Assembly (NCBI RefSeq): GCF_001713375.1
Contig: NZ_CP016449.1
Coordinates: 2,604,001-2,668,000 of the forward strand
Direction of reading: 5' to 3'
Source of the DNA: Hydrogenophaga sp. RAC07
Lineage (GTDB): Bacteria; Pseudomonadota; Gammaproteobacteria; Burkholderiales; Burkholderiaceae_C
Length of the DNA stretch: 64,000 bases
Part shown: positions 18,971 through 26,269 of the stretch, piece by piece
Numbering within the stretch: the stretch's first letter is position 1
How the letters are laid out: each line of letters starts with the position of its first letter
Notes under the pieces: model-generated
Told to the model about the DNA's origin: nothing
The model's input: only the letters and a program-made list of their open reading frames with translations
The model's database searches: none
Position numbers and translations under genes: made by a program

Positions 18971-20613
18971 CAGTCGCCCTTCTTCGGATACGGAATGCAG
19001 ATCTTGATGAAGGCCAGCCAGCTGAAGATCAGGTTGAGCAGGCCGAGAAAGATGCTGAGCACGATGAAGGCGCAGATCGTGATCGCGGGCAGGCTGAAGC
19101 TGCAGATCCATCCGATGGTGATGCCGCCCTCCGGCGGCTTCTTGCCTTCCATCAGGTCTTTGGGGTTGCCGCCCAACAGGTTCTGCAAGGCGGCTGGCAC
19201 AGCGAACGAAACGTTGGGCTTGAGCGAGGCGAGCAGGCCGGGCGCGGTGATGTCGGGCAGGTCGATGCGCACCGGCGGCGCGCCCGATCCTTCGAACCAG
19301 GGTGCGATCACAAAGGGTTCCGTGGCCTCGCTCCAGACGATGCGTGCCGGACAACCGCACTCGGGTTTGAGCCGCACGAAGGCGCGCACCACGTACTGCG
19401 CGCCCGCGTCGTCAAAACGGCCCGGCGCGAGGTTGAGTTGGGCAAAACGTTCGGTCAAGGCGCGCGAGAGCGCCAGTCGCAAGGCGCTCGCCTGGTGGCC
19501 GGGCAGCGCAGGCCAGCGCACGGGCATCTCGGGCCGCGCCACCTGCTCGTCGCGCTGCACCAGCACCTGCACGGCCTGGCGCAAAAAGGTCTCGGCGTTC
19601 ACCGTGCGCGCCACCGTCTCGCCTTCGCGCAGCTTCAGCGGCAGCGCGATGGCCGCGAGCTGCTGACGCAAGGCCTGTGCCGCCGCCGAGTTGCCGGCAA
19701 AGGCGTTGAACTCGCTGTCCAACTGCCGCAACAAACGCAGGAAGCGCTGCATGCTGCTGCGCGAACCACCGCCGGGGTGCAGGCGGTTCCAGTGCTCGGT
19801 GCTCAGGCCGTTGGGCCGCACGGTGGTGGCGATCTCGGCGGCTTCGGTCCAGACCGGGTTCAGGGTCTCGCCGTCCAGGGGGAAGTCCATGGCCTCGCCG
19901 CGCAGGGCCTGCACCAGGTGGTGGCGGAAATCGGCGCTCTCGGGCCCGAAGGTGTTGGCCTCGTCGAACACCGGCGCGGTCTCGGCCTGCTCGCCGCTCA
20001 CCGTGGGCACCAGGCCGTAGTACACCGTCTTGCCCGCGGCCTTGCAGACATCGGGCGGTGCCACGAACATCGGCACCACGTGCTCGTCGAGCAGCGTGTC
20101 CTCGCGCTGCAGGGCCAGTTGCATCAGCTCGTGGTCGATGTCGGCCACGCCGGTGCGGCCGCTGTGCAGCCGCAGCTGGCTCGCCGGGTCGTTGGATGCA
20201 CCACCGATGCGTTGCACCGGCAACCAGCCACGCAGGCGCCCGCGTGATCGCATCCAGCCTTCTTCGGTGGCGCTGCCGGCGCGGCGCACCCGGCGCACCA
20301 CCAGGCCGGCCGACTCCACGCGCGCGGGGTCCAGGCGCGGTGTGCCCGGCGTGTCGCACCAGGCTTCCAGCACGGCGAGGTGGTGCTGGCGCTGGATGGG
20401 CTGGAAGAGTTTGAGCACCTGGCGCTGGGTGCGGGCCGCAGCGCGCGTGGCCAGCAGCCTGGCGCGGCCCTCGGTGCTGGTGATCTCGTCGAGCACGGCG
20501 TCGATGAAGTCGCCGTCAGACCGCTGCAGCAGCAGCGGCGCACCGCCCGGGGCCACGCCGCGCGGCGCGCCCAGGGCCACATCGTGGGGAAGTTGCGTCA
20601 GCGTGCGTGCCAT
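18970..20613 (-). CDS. 547-aa unknown eCIS protein with C-terminal hydrophobic segment
   Basis: Lies between the gpV-like spike gene and gp25, where simpler eCIS loci carry a PAAR-type tip gene. The first 480 residues are soluble, with an Arg-rich N-terminal helical part (AAARTQRQVLKLFQP) and mixed alpha/beta content. Residues about 500-540 are strongly hydrophobic, from WICSFSLPAITICAFIVLS onward, followed by IPYPKKGD; this is long enough for one or two membrane passes or a buried hydrophobic tip. No signal peptide and no PAAR motif. The gene is in phase with the operon (four bases after the upstream stop). Membrane docking of the particle is an inference; the family is not named by me. Confidence 0.85.
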   Translation of the reverse strand: MARTLTQLPHDVALGAPRGVAPGGAPLLLQRSDGDFIDAVLDEITSTEGRARLLATRAAARTQRQVLKLFQPIQRQHHLAVLEAWCDTPGTPRLDPARVESAGLVVRRVRRAGSATEEGWMRSRGRLRGWLPVQRIGGASNDPASQLRLHSGRTGVADIDHELMQLALQREDTLLDEHVVPMFVAPPDVCKAAGKTVYYGLVPTVSGEQAETAPVFDEANTFGPESADFRHHLVQALRGEAMDFPLDGETLNPVWTEAAEIATTVRPNGLSTEHWNRLHPGGGSRSSMQRFLRLLRQLDSEFNAFAGNSAAAQALRQQLAAIALPLKLREGETVARTVNAETFLRQAVQVLVQRDEQVARPEMPVRWPALPGHQASALRLALSRALTERFAQLNLAPGRFDDAGAQYVVRAFVRLKPECGCPARIVWSEATEPFVIAPWFEGSGAPPVRIDLPDITAPGLLASLKPNVSFAVPAALQNLLGGNPKDLMEGKKPPEGGITIGWICSFSLPAITICAFIVLSIFLGLLNLIFSWLAFIKICIPYPKKGD

Positions 20614-20617
20614 GGCA

Positions 20618-21304
20618 TCACCACACGTTCCCGGCGCCCGGGGTGTAGCTGGTGGAAATGACGGCGTTGGTCTGCAACACGGCGCACTTCACGATGCCCG
20701 AGAAGTCGGCGATGGCCGAGTCCACCTTGACCATGCCCGCGGTCACGTCCACCTGTGCGGCGCTCACGTTCACCTTGGCCGAGGCCGTGACGCTGATGCC
20801 CGCCGCCTCCATCACCACCTGGTTCCCATTGGCGTCTTCCAGCGTGATGGTGCCCGGCCCGTCCTGCAGCGTCACGGTCTGTCCGCCGGGGGTCTCCAGC
20901 GTCAACGTCTCCTGGCCATCTTCGTCGAGGATGGTGATGGCCACGCCGTTCTTCGACTTCAGGCGCTTGGTGCGGTGCTGGCCGTTGGCCAGATCGGCGG
21001 GCGATGGCGAGTTGCCGTTCCACAGTCCGCCGATGATGAGCGGGTGGCGTGCGTCGCCGTTCATGAAGATCACCAGCACCTCGTCGTCCACATCGGGCAG
21101 GAAGAAAAATCCCCGGTCGTTGCCCGCAAACGGCGCCACCACGCGCGCCCACAGCGGCGCGTCCTGGTCGCCCACGCCGTCGTGCGCCAACAGGCGCACC
21201 TGCACGCGGTTGCGGCCGGCGGGATCGTCGAGCGACACCACCTGCGCCAGCGCGCCGGCCTGAAGCCAGGCGGCGGGTCGGTCGAACAGGCCGTCGCGCT
21301 TCAT
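20618..21304 (-). CDS. eCIS central spike protein, gpV/gp5-C type (second half of split VgrG)
   Basis: 228 aa. The N-terminal OB-fold of baseplate assembly protein V is visible: LAQVVSLDDPAGRNRVQVRL, WARVVAPFAGNDRGFFFLP, DVDDEVLVIFMNGDARHPLI and GGLWNG. The C-terminal 90 residues alternate short valine strands (VSVTASAKVNVSAAQVDVTA), the pattern of the gp5/VgrG triple beta-helix needle, ending in GAGNVW. Together with the upstream gpD-like gene it makes a two-gene spike, whereas Afp8/VgrG is usually one fused chain. ATG 21304 overlaps the gpD-like stop (ATGA), consistent with coupled synthesis. Confidence 0.92.
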   Translation of the reverse strand: MKRDGLFDRPAAWLQAGALAQVVSLDDPAGRNRVQVRLLAHDGVGDQDAPLWARVVAPFAGNDRGFFFLPDVDDEVLVIFMNGDARHPLIIGGLWNGNSPSPADLANGQHRTKRLKSKNGVAITILDEDGQETLTLETPGGQTVTLQDGPGTITLEDANGNQVVMEAAGISVTASAKVNVSAAQVDVTAGMVKVDSAIADFSGIVKCAVLQTNAVISTSYTPGAGNVW

Positions 21305-22392
21305 GTGCCTTCTCCCAAATACGCGCACTCGCCGCTGAACTCGGTGCGGTATCCCGCCGTCTGGTCGTACACATGCGACGCGGCGCACACGAAGTAGCGG
21401 TTGTCGAACTGCGGCGACAAGCCCGTGACCGACACCGTGGTGCCCACGCGGATCGCAGGGTTGCCTTCGCTCAGTCCTTCGATGCGCACAAAGCGGCGCG
21501 CGCGCTGGTCCAGCGCCGCCGTGGCCACGGCTTGCGCCTCCGCGTCGCTGCTCACCGCGAGATGCCCGATGTGTTCCTGGCGCGAGCCCAACGCTTCGTC
21601 GAGCCACGACAAGCCGCTGCGCCCGCTGCCCGGCCCGCTGTGCGTGATCTGCGTGGCCTCATGGCTGACCGCGCTGCCGTCCACCGGGTTCCAGCCCGCT
21701 GCGCTGGTGGCGGTGACCTGTTGCGACAGGTCGGCGATCACGCGGGCGCGCATGAGCTGCCCGAACAGCGCGAGCTCCACCTCGCCACGCGCCACATCGC
21801 CGCGCGGCGACACCTGGAGCTCATCGCCCACGATCTGAAGGTCGGCGTCAAACCGCGCCAGCAGGCGGCGCAAGAAAGACAGGTCGCTTTCGTTGATCTG
21901 CGCCCAGGTGTCCACCGGGCTGGTGAGGCCGGTGACGGTGGGGCGCAGGTTGAGCGCACCGGCCACCTCGCGCACCACATCAGCGGGCGACAGGTCGGTG
22001 TAGACCTTGCTGCGCCGCGCCAGGCGCGCGGCCTGCAGCGCGTCTTCGGCCAGCACCGTGATCTCGGGCGCGCCGCCCATGCTGAACAGCAGCTCGATGG
22101 CGCTGACCTTGCCGCGAAACACCTCCGTGGGTGCCTGCACGTCACCGGCGTACACCGCCAGATCGGCGCCCAGCTTCAGGTCGGACTGCGCGCCAAAGGC
22201 CTGTTCGGTGCCGCCCGCCGTGGTACCCACCCAGTTCGAGAGGCGCAACTCCAGCCGGCTCATGCCTCCCTCGCTTTCGTCCATGCGCATGGCAATCAAC
22301 AGGTTGGACAAGCGCACATCGGCCTGCCCCGCGATCCGCAGCGTGGGGCGCGCGCTGTAAAGGGCTTGTCGGCTGAGAGCGGCTTCGGTCAT
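21301..22392 (-). CDS. eCIS spike hub protein, phage gpD/VgrG N-terminal type
   Basis: 363-aa phage late control D-like protein forming the hub part of the spike. Seen: an N-terminal segment with SNLLIAMRMDESEGGMSRLEL, beta-barrel-like strands, FRGKVSAIELLFSMGG, then the conserved VREVAGALNL and WAQINESDLSFLRRLLARF elements typical of gpD/VgrG, and a C-terminal strand region ending RTEFSGECAYLGE. The start at ATG 22392 is chosen because it follows the stop of the small upstream gene by 10 bases. It lacks the gp5-like needle, which is encoded by the next gene. Confidence 0.9.
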   Translation of the reverse strand: MTEAALSRQALYSARPTLRIAGQADVRLSNLLIAMRMDESEGGMSRLELRLSNWVGTTAGGTEQAFGAQSDLKLGADLAVYAGDVQAPTEVFRGKVSAIELLFSMGGAPEITVLAEDALQAARLARRSKVYTDLSPADVVREVAGALNLRPTVTGLTSPVDTWAQINESDLSFLRRLLARFDADLQIVGDELQVSPRGDVARGEVELALFGQLMRARVIADLSQQVTATSAAGWNPVDGSAVSHEATQITHSGPGSGRSGLSWLDEALGSRQEHIGHLAVSSDAEAQAVATAALDQRARRFVRIEGLSEGNPAIRVGTTVSVTGLSPQFDNRYFVCAASHVYDQTAGYRTEFSGECAYLGEGT

Positions 22393-22402
22393 GGCGCGAA
22401 GC

Positions 22403-22573
22403 TCAGTCGGTGTGCAGGCGCCAGATGCGCTCGGCGCGCAAATCCAGCGCCTGCTGCATCGCCTCCAGCGCACGCGGGTCGTCGGGTGAGGCGGCTTCGT
22501 TGGCCTGGACCGTGGGTGGACTGGGCCTCTCGGCCGGCACCTCGGCGGTGACTTCTTCAAACGTGATGGGCAT
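22403..22573 (-). CDS. 56-aa eCIS small protein, DUF5908/Afp6-like
   Basis: A short frame beginning MPITFEEVTAEVPAE and ending AERIWRLHTD, between the adaptor and spike hub genes and in phase with the operon (20 bases after the upstream stop, 10 bases before the next start). GGAGACACAC precedes ATG 22573. eCIS loci typically carry a protein of about 55 residues starting MPI/MPV here (Afp6, DUF5908), so position, length and N-terminus agree, though the sequence is too short for certainty. The C-terminal half (ALEAMQQALDLRAERIWRL) would form one amphipathic helix. Confidence 0.75.
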   Translation of the reverse strand: MPITFEEVTAEVPAERPSPPTVQANEAASPDDPRALEAMQQALDLRAERIWRLHTD

Positions 22574-22593
22574 GTGTGTCTCCCCGTGTTCGT

Positions 22594-23583
22594 TCAGTCA
22601 AAGGCGATACGGGCCTGCAGGTCGGCTGCAGCCCCCACGTCGGTGCCCAGGCTGTCGGCGCCCGATCCGCGCGCCATGCCACCCGGCGCAAATCCGGTGG
22701 CACCCACGCTCACCTGCCCAGCGGGCAACAGGGCCTGGGCGTTGGGCAACGATGCGCTGGCGCCGGCCCCGGTACCCACGCGCAGGCCGGCAAACGCGAC
22801 CCCGGCCGTGGCGCCGATACCGGCGCCGGCGCTGGCCCCCAAGCCAACCCCGATCCCTACACCGATGCCCACACCAGCGCCCGCCCCGAGCGACAGCGAG
22901 CCCGACGCAAAAGCAGCCGGTGCGCCCAGCGACACGTTCGCATCCACCAGCAGCGATGCACTGCCGCCAAAGCGCAAGCTGGCCGAGGCGTTGGCGCTGG
23001 CCACGGCGCGCGCCGCACGCGGATCCCCACCCGCTGCGGCCACACCCGACGGCCCGGCACCCCCGGGCACCTCCATCGCGGAGTTCGGCTTCCGGTCTGC
23101 CGACGAGGCCGGCGCACTCGCACTCTCGAAGTTCGGCGCGTCGCTGGAGAGCGTGAGGTTGATGCCCGCGCGCAGCGGCACACCGTCGTGCGAAAACAGA
23201 TCCAGCGTTTCCTTGTATTGCTCCACCGTGCCCACGAAACGGTAAGCGCCCCAGCTGAACTCCACGCGAGGCGGCGTCTTCTCGTTCTCGCCGCCAAAGG
23301 GCTTGAGCATCTGCGCCATCTTGTCGGTGGTGCTGCGCACGTCTTCCCCGCCTTTGACCTCACCGCTGAGGTTTTCAGCGGTGGTGTCGAACACCAGGTC
23401 CATGGTGAGCTTGGCCACGGTGGCGCTCACGTACTGGCGGCTGCCCGCGCCCTGGCCGGCGGGGCCCAGCGTGTTGGACACGGTGTACTGCAGCGAGGCC
23501 GGGTTGAAGTGCACCTTCACCACCTGCTTGGGCGCCGGACTCAGCGTCTTGAATTCGGCAACGGCAATGGCACGTTCGGTCAT
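22594..23583 (-). CDS. eCIS tube-spike adaptor, Afp7-like, Gly-rich C-terminus without LysM
   Basis: 329 aa; start ATG 23583 two bases after the tube-2 stop. The N-terminal 125 residues are the conserved adaptor domain of CIS tube/Afp7 proteins: QVVKVHFNPASLQYTVSNT, LTMDLVFDTT, FSWGAYRFVGTVEQYKETLD and FSHDGVPLRAGINLTLS. Afp7-type proteins usually end in a LysM domain; here instead a linker leads to a repetitive Gly/Ala/Val/Ile region (GVGIGVGIGVGLGASAGAG, about residues 235-290). That region is hydrophobic and low-complexity, possibly an elongated or disordered extension. The first domain fixes the role as connector between inner tube and spike hub; the tail is unexplained. Confidence 0.87.
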   Translation of the reverse strand: MTERAIAVAEFKTLSPAPKQVVKVHFNPASLQYTVSNTLGPAGQGAGSRQYVSATVAKLTMDLVFDTTAENLSGEVKGGEDVRSTTDKMAQMLKPFGGENEKTPPRVEFSWGAYRFVGTVEQYKETLDLFSHDGVPLRAGINLTLSSDAPNFESASAPASSADRKPNSAMEVPGGAGPSGVAAAGGDPRAARAVASANASASLRFGGSASLLVDANVSLGAPAAFASGSLSLGAGAGVGIGVGIGVGLGASAGAGIGATAGVAFAGLRVGTGAGASASLPNAQALLPAGQVSVGATGFAPGGMARGSGADSLGTDVGAAADLQARIAFD

Positions 23584-23585
23584 GC

Positions 23586-24146
23586 TCAGGCCTTGGGAAA
23601 ACCGAGGGTGAGGCCTTCGTGGGCCAGGTGCAGCTCTTCCACCGCCACCTCGGTGGCGCGGGCATTGAGATCGGCGGCCTTGAATTTCACCGGCATGCAG
23701 CGTGCGAGCGACCAGGTCATCACCTTGGTGCCCGCGCCATCGAGCATGTGAATGTCCACGTCCATGCGCGCGGCGTAGTCGCCACCCGAAACCATGGCGA
23801 ACCACTTCCAGAGGTGGCGGTTGTCGGTCATGCCGCGCTTGAGGATCACGGTGGCGTGGGTCACCTGCCCCGCGCGCTGGAAGGCCGCATGGTTCACACC
23901 GCCGCTGCGGATCACCTTGGGTTCCATGGTGGCCTCGAGACCCGTGCATTCGGCAAAGGCGCCCTGGCACAAGTCGACCTCGTTGCCCTGCGCCGCCCCC
24001 GCGCCCGACTGGCGAAAGCGCAACTGAAAACGGAACGGGATCAGCGGCGCCGAGGCTTTGGCGCCCGCAGGCGCACCGGCTCCCGTGCCCAGGCCGATCG
24101 ACACCTGGGCCGAGGCGCTGGCAGAAAATTCCGCACCGATGGCCAT
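23586..24146 (-). CDS. eCIS inner tube protein 2 (TIGR02241 / gp19-like)
   Basis: 186-aa tube-family protein, longer than tube 1 because of an Ala/Gly-rich N-terminus (SASASAQVSIGLGTGAGAPAG). Core motifs: FAECTGLEATMEP, ATVILKRGMTDNRHLWKWF, and AVEELHLAHEGL, aligning with LKRG and AMEEIALSAE of tube 1. In Afp-like particles a second tube protein forms the first ring on the spike or a baseplate-proximal disc. ATG 24146 (TGATG overlap with the sheath-2 stop, GGAGG seven bases upstream) is preferred over the in-frame GTG at 24149. Confidence 0.9.
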   Translation of the reverse strand: MAIGAEFSASASAQVSIGLGTGAGAPAGAKASAPLIPFRFQLRFRQSGAGAAQGNEVDLCQGAFAECTGLEATMEPKVIRSGGVNHAAFQRAGQVTHATVILKRGMTDNRHLWKWFAMVSGGDYAARMDVDIHMLDGAGTKVMTWSLARCMPVKFKAADLNARATEVAVEELHLAHEGLTLGFPKA

Positions 24147-25771
24147 CACGCCGCCTCCCGCACACGGGCGTGGTTCACACCCGCCGCTGCGAGCGCCAGC
24201 ACCACGGTGATGCGCTCGATGCTGTGCGCCGGCAACACGGTGATCTCGGTCACGAGCCGCCCGTTGTCGATGTCGTTCTGCGTCATGGTGCTGCGGTCGC
24301 AGCGCACGCTGAACGCATCCGTCGGCGTGGCGCCGGCCAGCGCGCCCACCCGCCAGAAACCCTTGAGCAGTTCTTCAAGGCTGCGCTCCAGCCGTGTCCA
24401 GGTCTCGGGGCCGTTGCCGTCGAACAGAACGCTCTGGCCCCGCAGGCGCGCCGCGCGCAGCAGCGTGGCCATGAGGCGGCTCACACCGCCGCTGCGCCAG
24501 GCCGCATCCGGGGTGGTGGTCACGTCCGACTGCAGCGCCCAGCCACCGGCCTGCTGGGTGAAGAGGCACACGCGCCCGGCCAGTTGTGCACTCGGCGACT
24601 GCGGGCCCGCACCCCAACCGGGCAGGGGCACAGCGCTTTGCAAGTCACGCAGCGCCGGCATGGACGTGTCGCCGGCCACGCTGGCATGGGTGCCGCGCAC
24701 CAGTGCACTGCCGGCGATCAGACCCGCCAGCGCGCCATCGGGTGGCTCCAGGCCTTCGGGCAAATCCTGTGCGGCGCGTGTGGCCAGCCAGGGGTAGCCC
24801 AGTTGCACGAAGGCGCTGGCGATCGACAGGCCGCTCGCGTCCACACGGCCTTCGGCTTCCAGCACACCGCTGCGGCGCAGAAACGCCAGCATGTCGTTGT
24901 GCGCATGAACACCGCCGTCGCTCAGCGGCCGGCGCGCGTCTTCGCGTGGCAAGGGCAACGCACCCACGAACAACATTTCGCGCTGGTGCTGCGCCAGGAA
25001 CGCGCGCACGCTGGCGACGGCCACGCGCCAGGGGCCGTATCCCGGACCGTCCAGGCGCGGCGCGCGCAGGGCACGAAGGCCCGCGTCTCTGGGCAGTGCC
25101 GGTTCCTCGGGACTGCATTCCACAAAGCCTTCGACCGGTGGCTGCAACGGCACGGAAATCGACGGCGCCTGCGGTTCGGTCGAACACGCATCGGGCAGGT
25201 CGGGCAAACACAAGAGGCTGGCTTCAGAGAGCCCGACCACATGGCCGATGCCGCGCCAGGTGCGCGGGTCCATGGGCTCGAACACCTCGCCCACCGGGTC
25301 GCGGTCGCTGAAGCCGGGGATGAGCCGGGCCAGGCGGGCGCGCCGCTTGGCCGCGCGGTTGGACGCCGATTCCAGAAATGCCCACGGATCGCCCACCCTC
25401 ACCACCACCGCGCGCTGACCGCCCCGTGCGAAAAAGCTGCGCACGGCCGCACCGAGGTAGGTGGCGCACAGCGAGGGCGCACCGCTCACCGCGTCGGGCG
25501 CGCGGCCCACCAGGCGCTCGTCCCAGGCAAAGAGGCGGTCAAAGAGTGCCCAGCTGTCGATCACCACCGGCACGTTGTCCAGCGCTTCCAGCGCGTCCGT
25601 TCCCTTGCGCCAGGGCCCGTTCACCCAGCCCGCGTCGATGAGCTGGCGGCCCACCGACATGGGCAGCGGTTGCTCGCGCCGCCGCGCCACGAAGCCCACG
25701 AAACACGCCACATCGGTGCGTTCCGGTGCGGTGCGCAGGGCGGGCGCCGCGGTTTCGAAAACGAGGCTCAT
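24146..25771 (-). CDS. eCIS divergent second sheath protein
   Basis: 541 aa. Sheath family membership is shown by the C-terminal signature VRCDRSTMTQNDIDNGRL at 489, almost identical to that of sheath 1, and by the N-terminal CFVGFVARR segment that parallels AFVGPTRKG. Between them, the sequence is highly diverged: an insertion-rich middle with FLESASNRAAKRRARLARL and a Pro-rich section near 215. Afp/PVC carry two or three sheath paralogues of which the minor one sits at a specific ring near the baseplate; that is the likely role. Paired with tube 2 in the same order as sheath 1/tube 1. Confidence 0.87.
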   Translation of the reverse strand: MSLVFETAAPALRTAPERTDVACFVGFVARRREQPLPMSVGRQLIDAGWVNGPWRKGTDALEALDNVPVVIDSWALFDRLFAWDERLVGRAPDAVSGAPSLCATYLGAAVRSFFARGGQRAVVVRVGDPWAFLESASNRAAKRRARLARLIPGFSDRDPVGEVFEPMDPRTWRGIGHVVGLSEASLLCLPDLPDACSTEPQAPSISVPLQPPVEGFVECSPEEPALPRDAGLRALRAPRLDGPGYGPWRVAVASVRAFLAQHQREMLFVGALPLPREDARRPLSDGGVHAHNDMLAFLRRSGVLEAEGRVDASGLSIASAFVQLGYPWLATRAAQDLPEGLEPPDGALAGLIAGSALVRGTHASVAGDTSMPALRDLQSAVPLPGWGAGPQSPSAQLAGRVCLFTQQAGGWALQSDVTTTPDAAWRSGGVSRLMATLLRAARLRGQSVLFDGNGPETWTRLERSLEELLKGFWRVGALAGATPTDAFSVRCDRSTMTQNDIDNGRLVTEITVLPAHSIERITVVLALAAAGVNHARVREAA

Positions 25772-25790
25772 GGGTACCGCCAGGCCTGGT

Positions 25791-26234
25791 TCAGGCGGTG
25801 ATTTCCATGGCCTCGGCCGACAAGGCGATTTCCTCCATCGCCACGTCGCCCCCGCCCTTGCCCGCCAGCGTGGGCCCGGTGTATTTCATCGGGATCACGC
25901 CGCGCAGCACCCAGGTCTGAACGGGGGTGTGGGCTTCGTCGAGCAGGGTGATGGTCACGTTGCGCTGCGCGGCCGGGCCCTGCGTGCGGGTCTGGCTGAT
26001 CCAGTCGAACAGCGTCTTGCTGTTGAGGATGCCGCGCTTCAAGGTCACGTCGGACACCTTGTGGATGCCGGCGACCTTGCGCACGTGGTTTTCCTTGTCG
26101 TTGCCGTTGCGGTACTCGGCCACGGTGACTTCGGTGCCGATGCCGCTGACATCGGAGAAGCCGCCGAAGACCTCGCCGCCATCGAAGTTGACGAGGTAGT
26201 TGAAGGCGCCGTAGGGCGTGGTGCGGTTGGCCAT
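25791..26234 (-). CDS. eCIS major inner tube protein (TIGR02241 / gp19-like)
   Basis: 147-aa tube subunit, standard size for eCIS and T4-like tubes. Motifs: NYLVNFDGGEVFGGFSDVSG, VRKVAGIHKVSDVTLKRGIL, NVTITLLDEAHTPVQTWVLR, and AMEEIALSAEAMEI at the end. It polymerises into the tube that carries cargo and is driven out by sheath contraction. It is 35 bases downstream of the sheath-1 stop, with a good AGGAG-like sequence (TCAGGAGCTGAACC) before ATG 26234. As the less decorated of two tube genes it is likely the major one. Confidence 0.95.
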   Translation of the reverse strand: MANRTTPYGAFNYLVNFDGGEVFGGFSDVSGIGTEVTVAEYRNGNDKENHVRKVAGIHKVSDVTLKRGILNSKTLFDWISQTRTQGPAAQRNVTITLLDEAHTPVQTWVLRGVIPMKYTGPTLAGKGGGDVAMEEIALSAEAMEITA

Positions 26235-26269
26235 GGTTCAGCTCCTGATGGGTCGTGTGAGACGGGATG

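Noticed and set aside
16445..19666. Plus-strand open frame of about 1070 codons opposite the baseplate genes
   Set aside because: Shadow frame; low-complexity Arg/Gln/His composition, and the minus strand holds gp25 and J-like proteins with conserved motifs.
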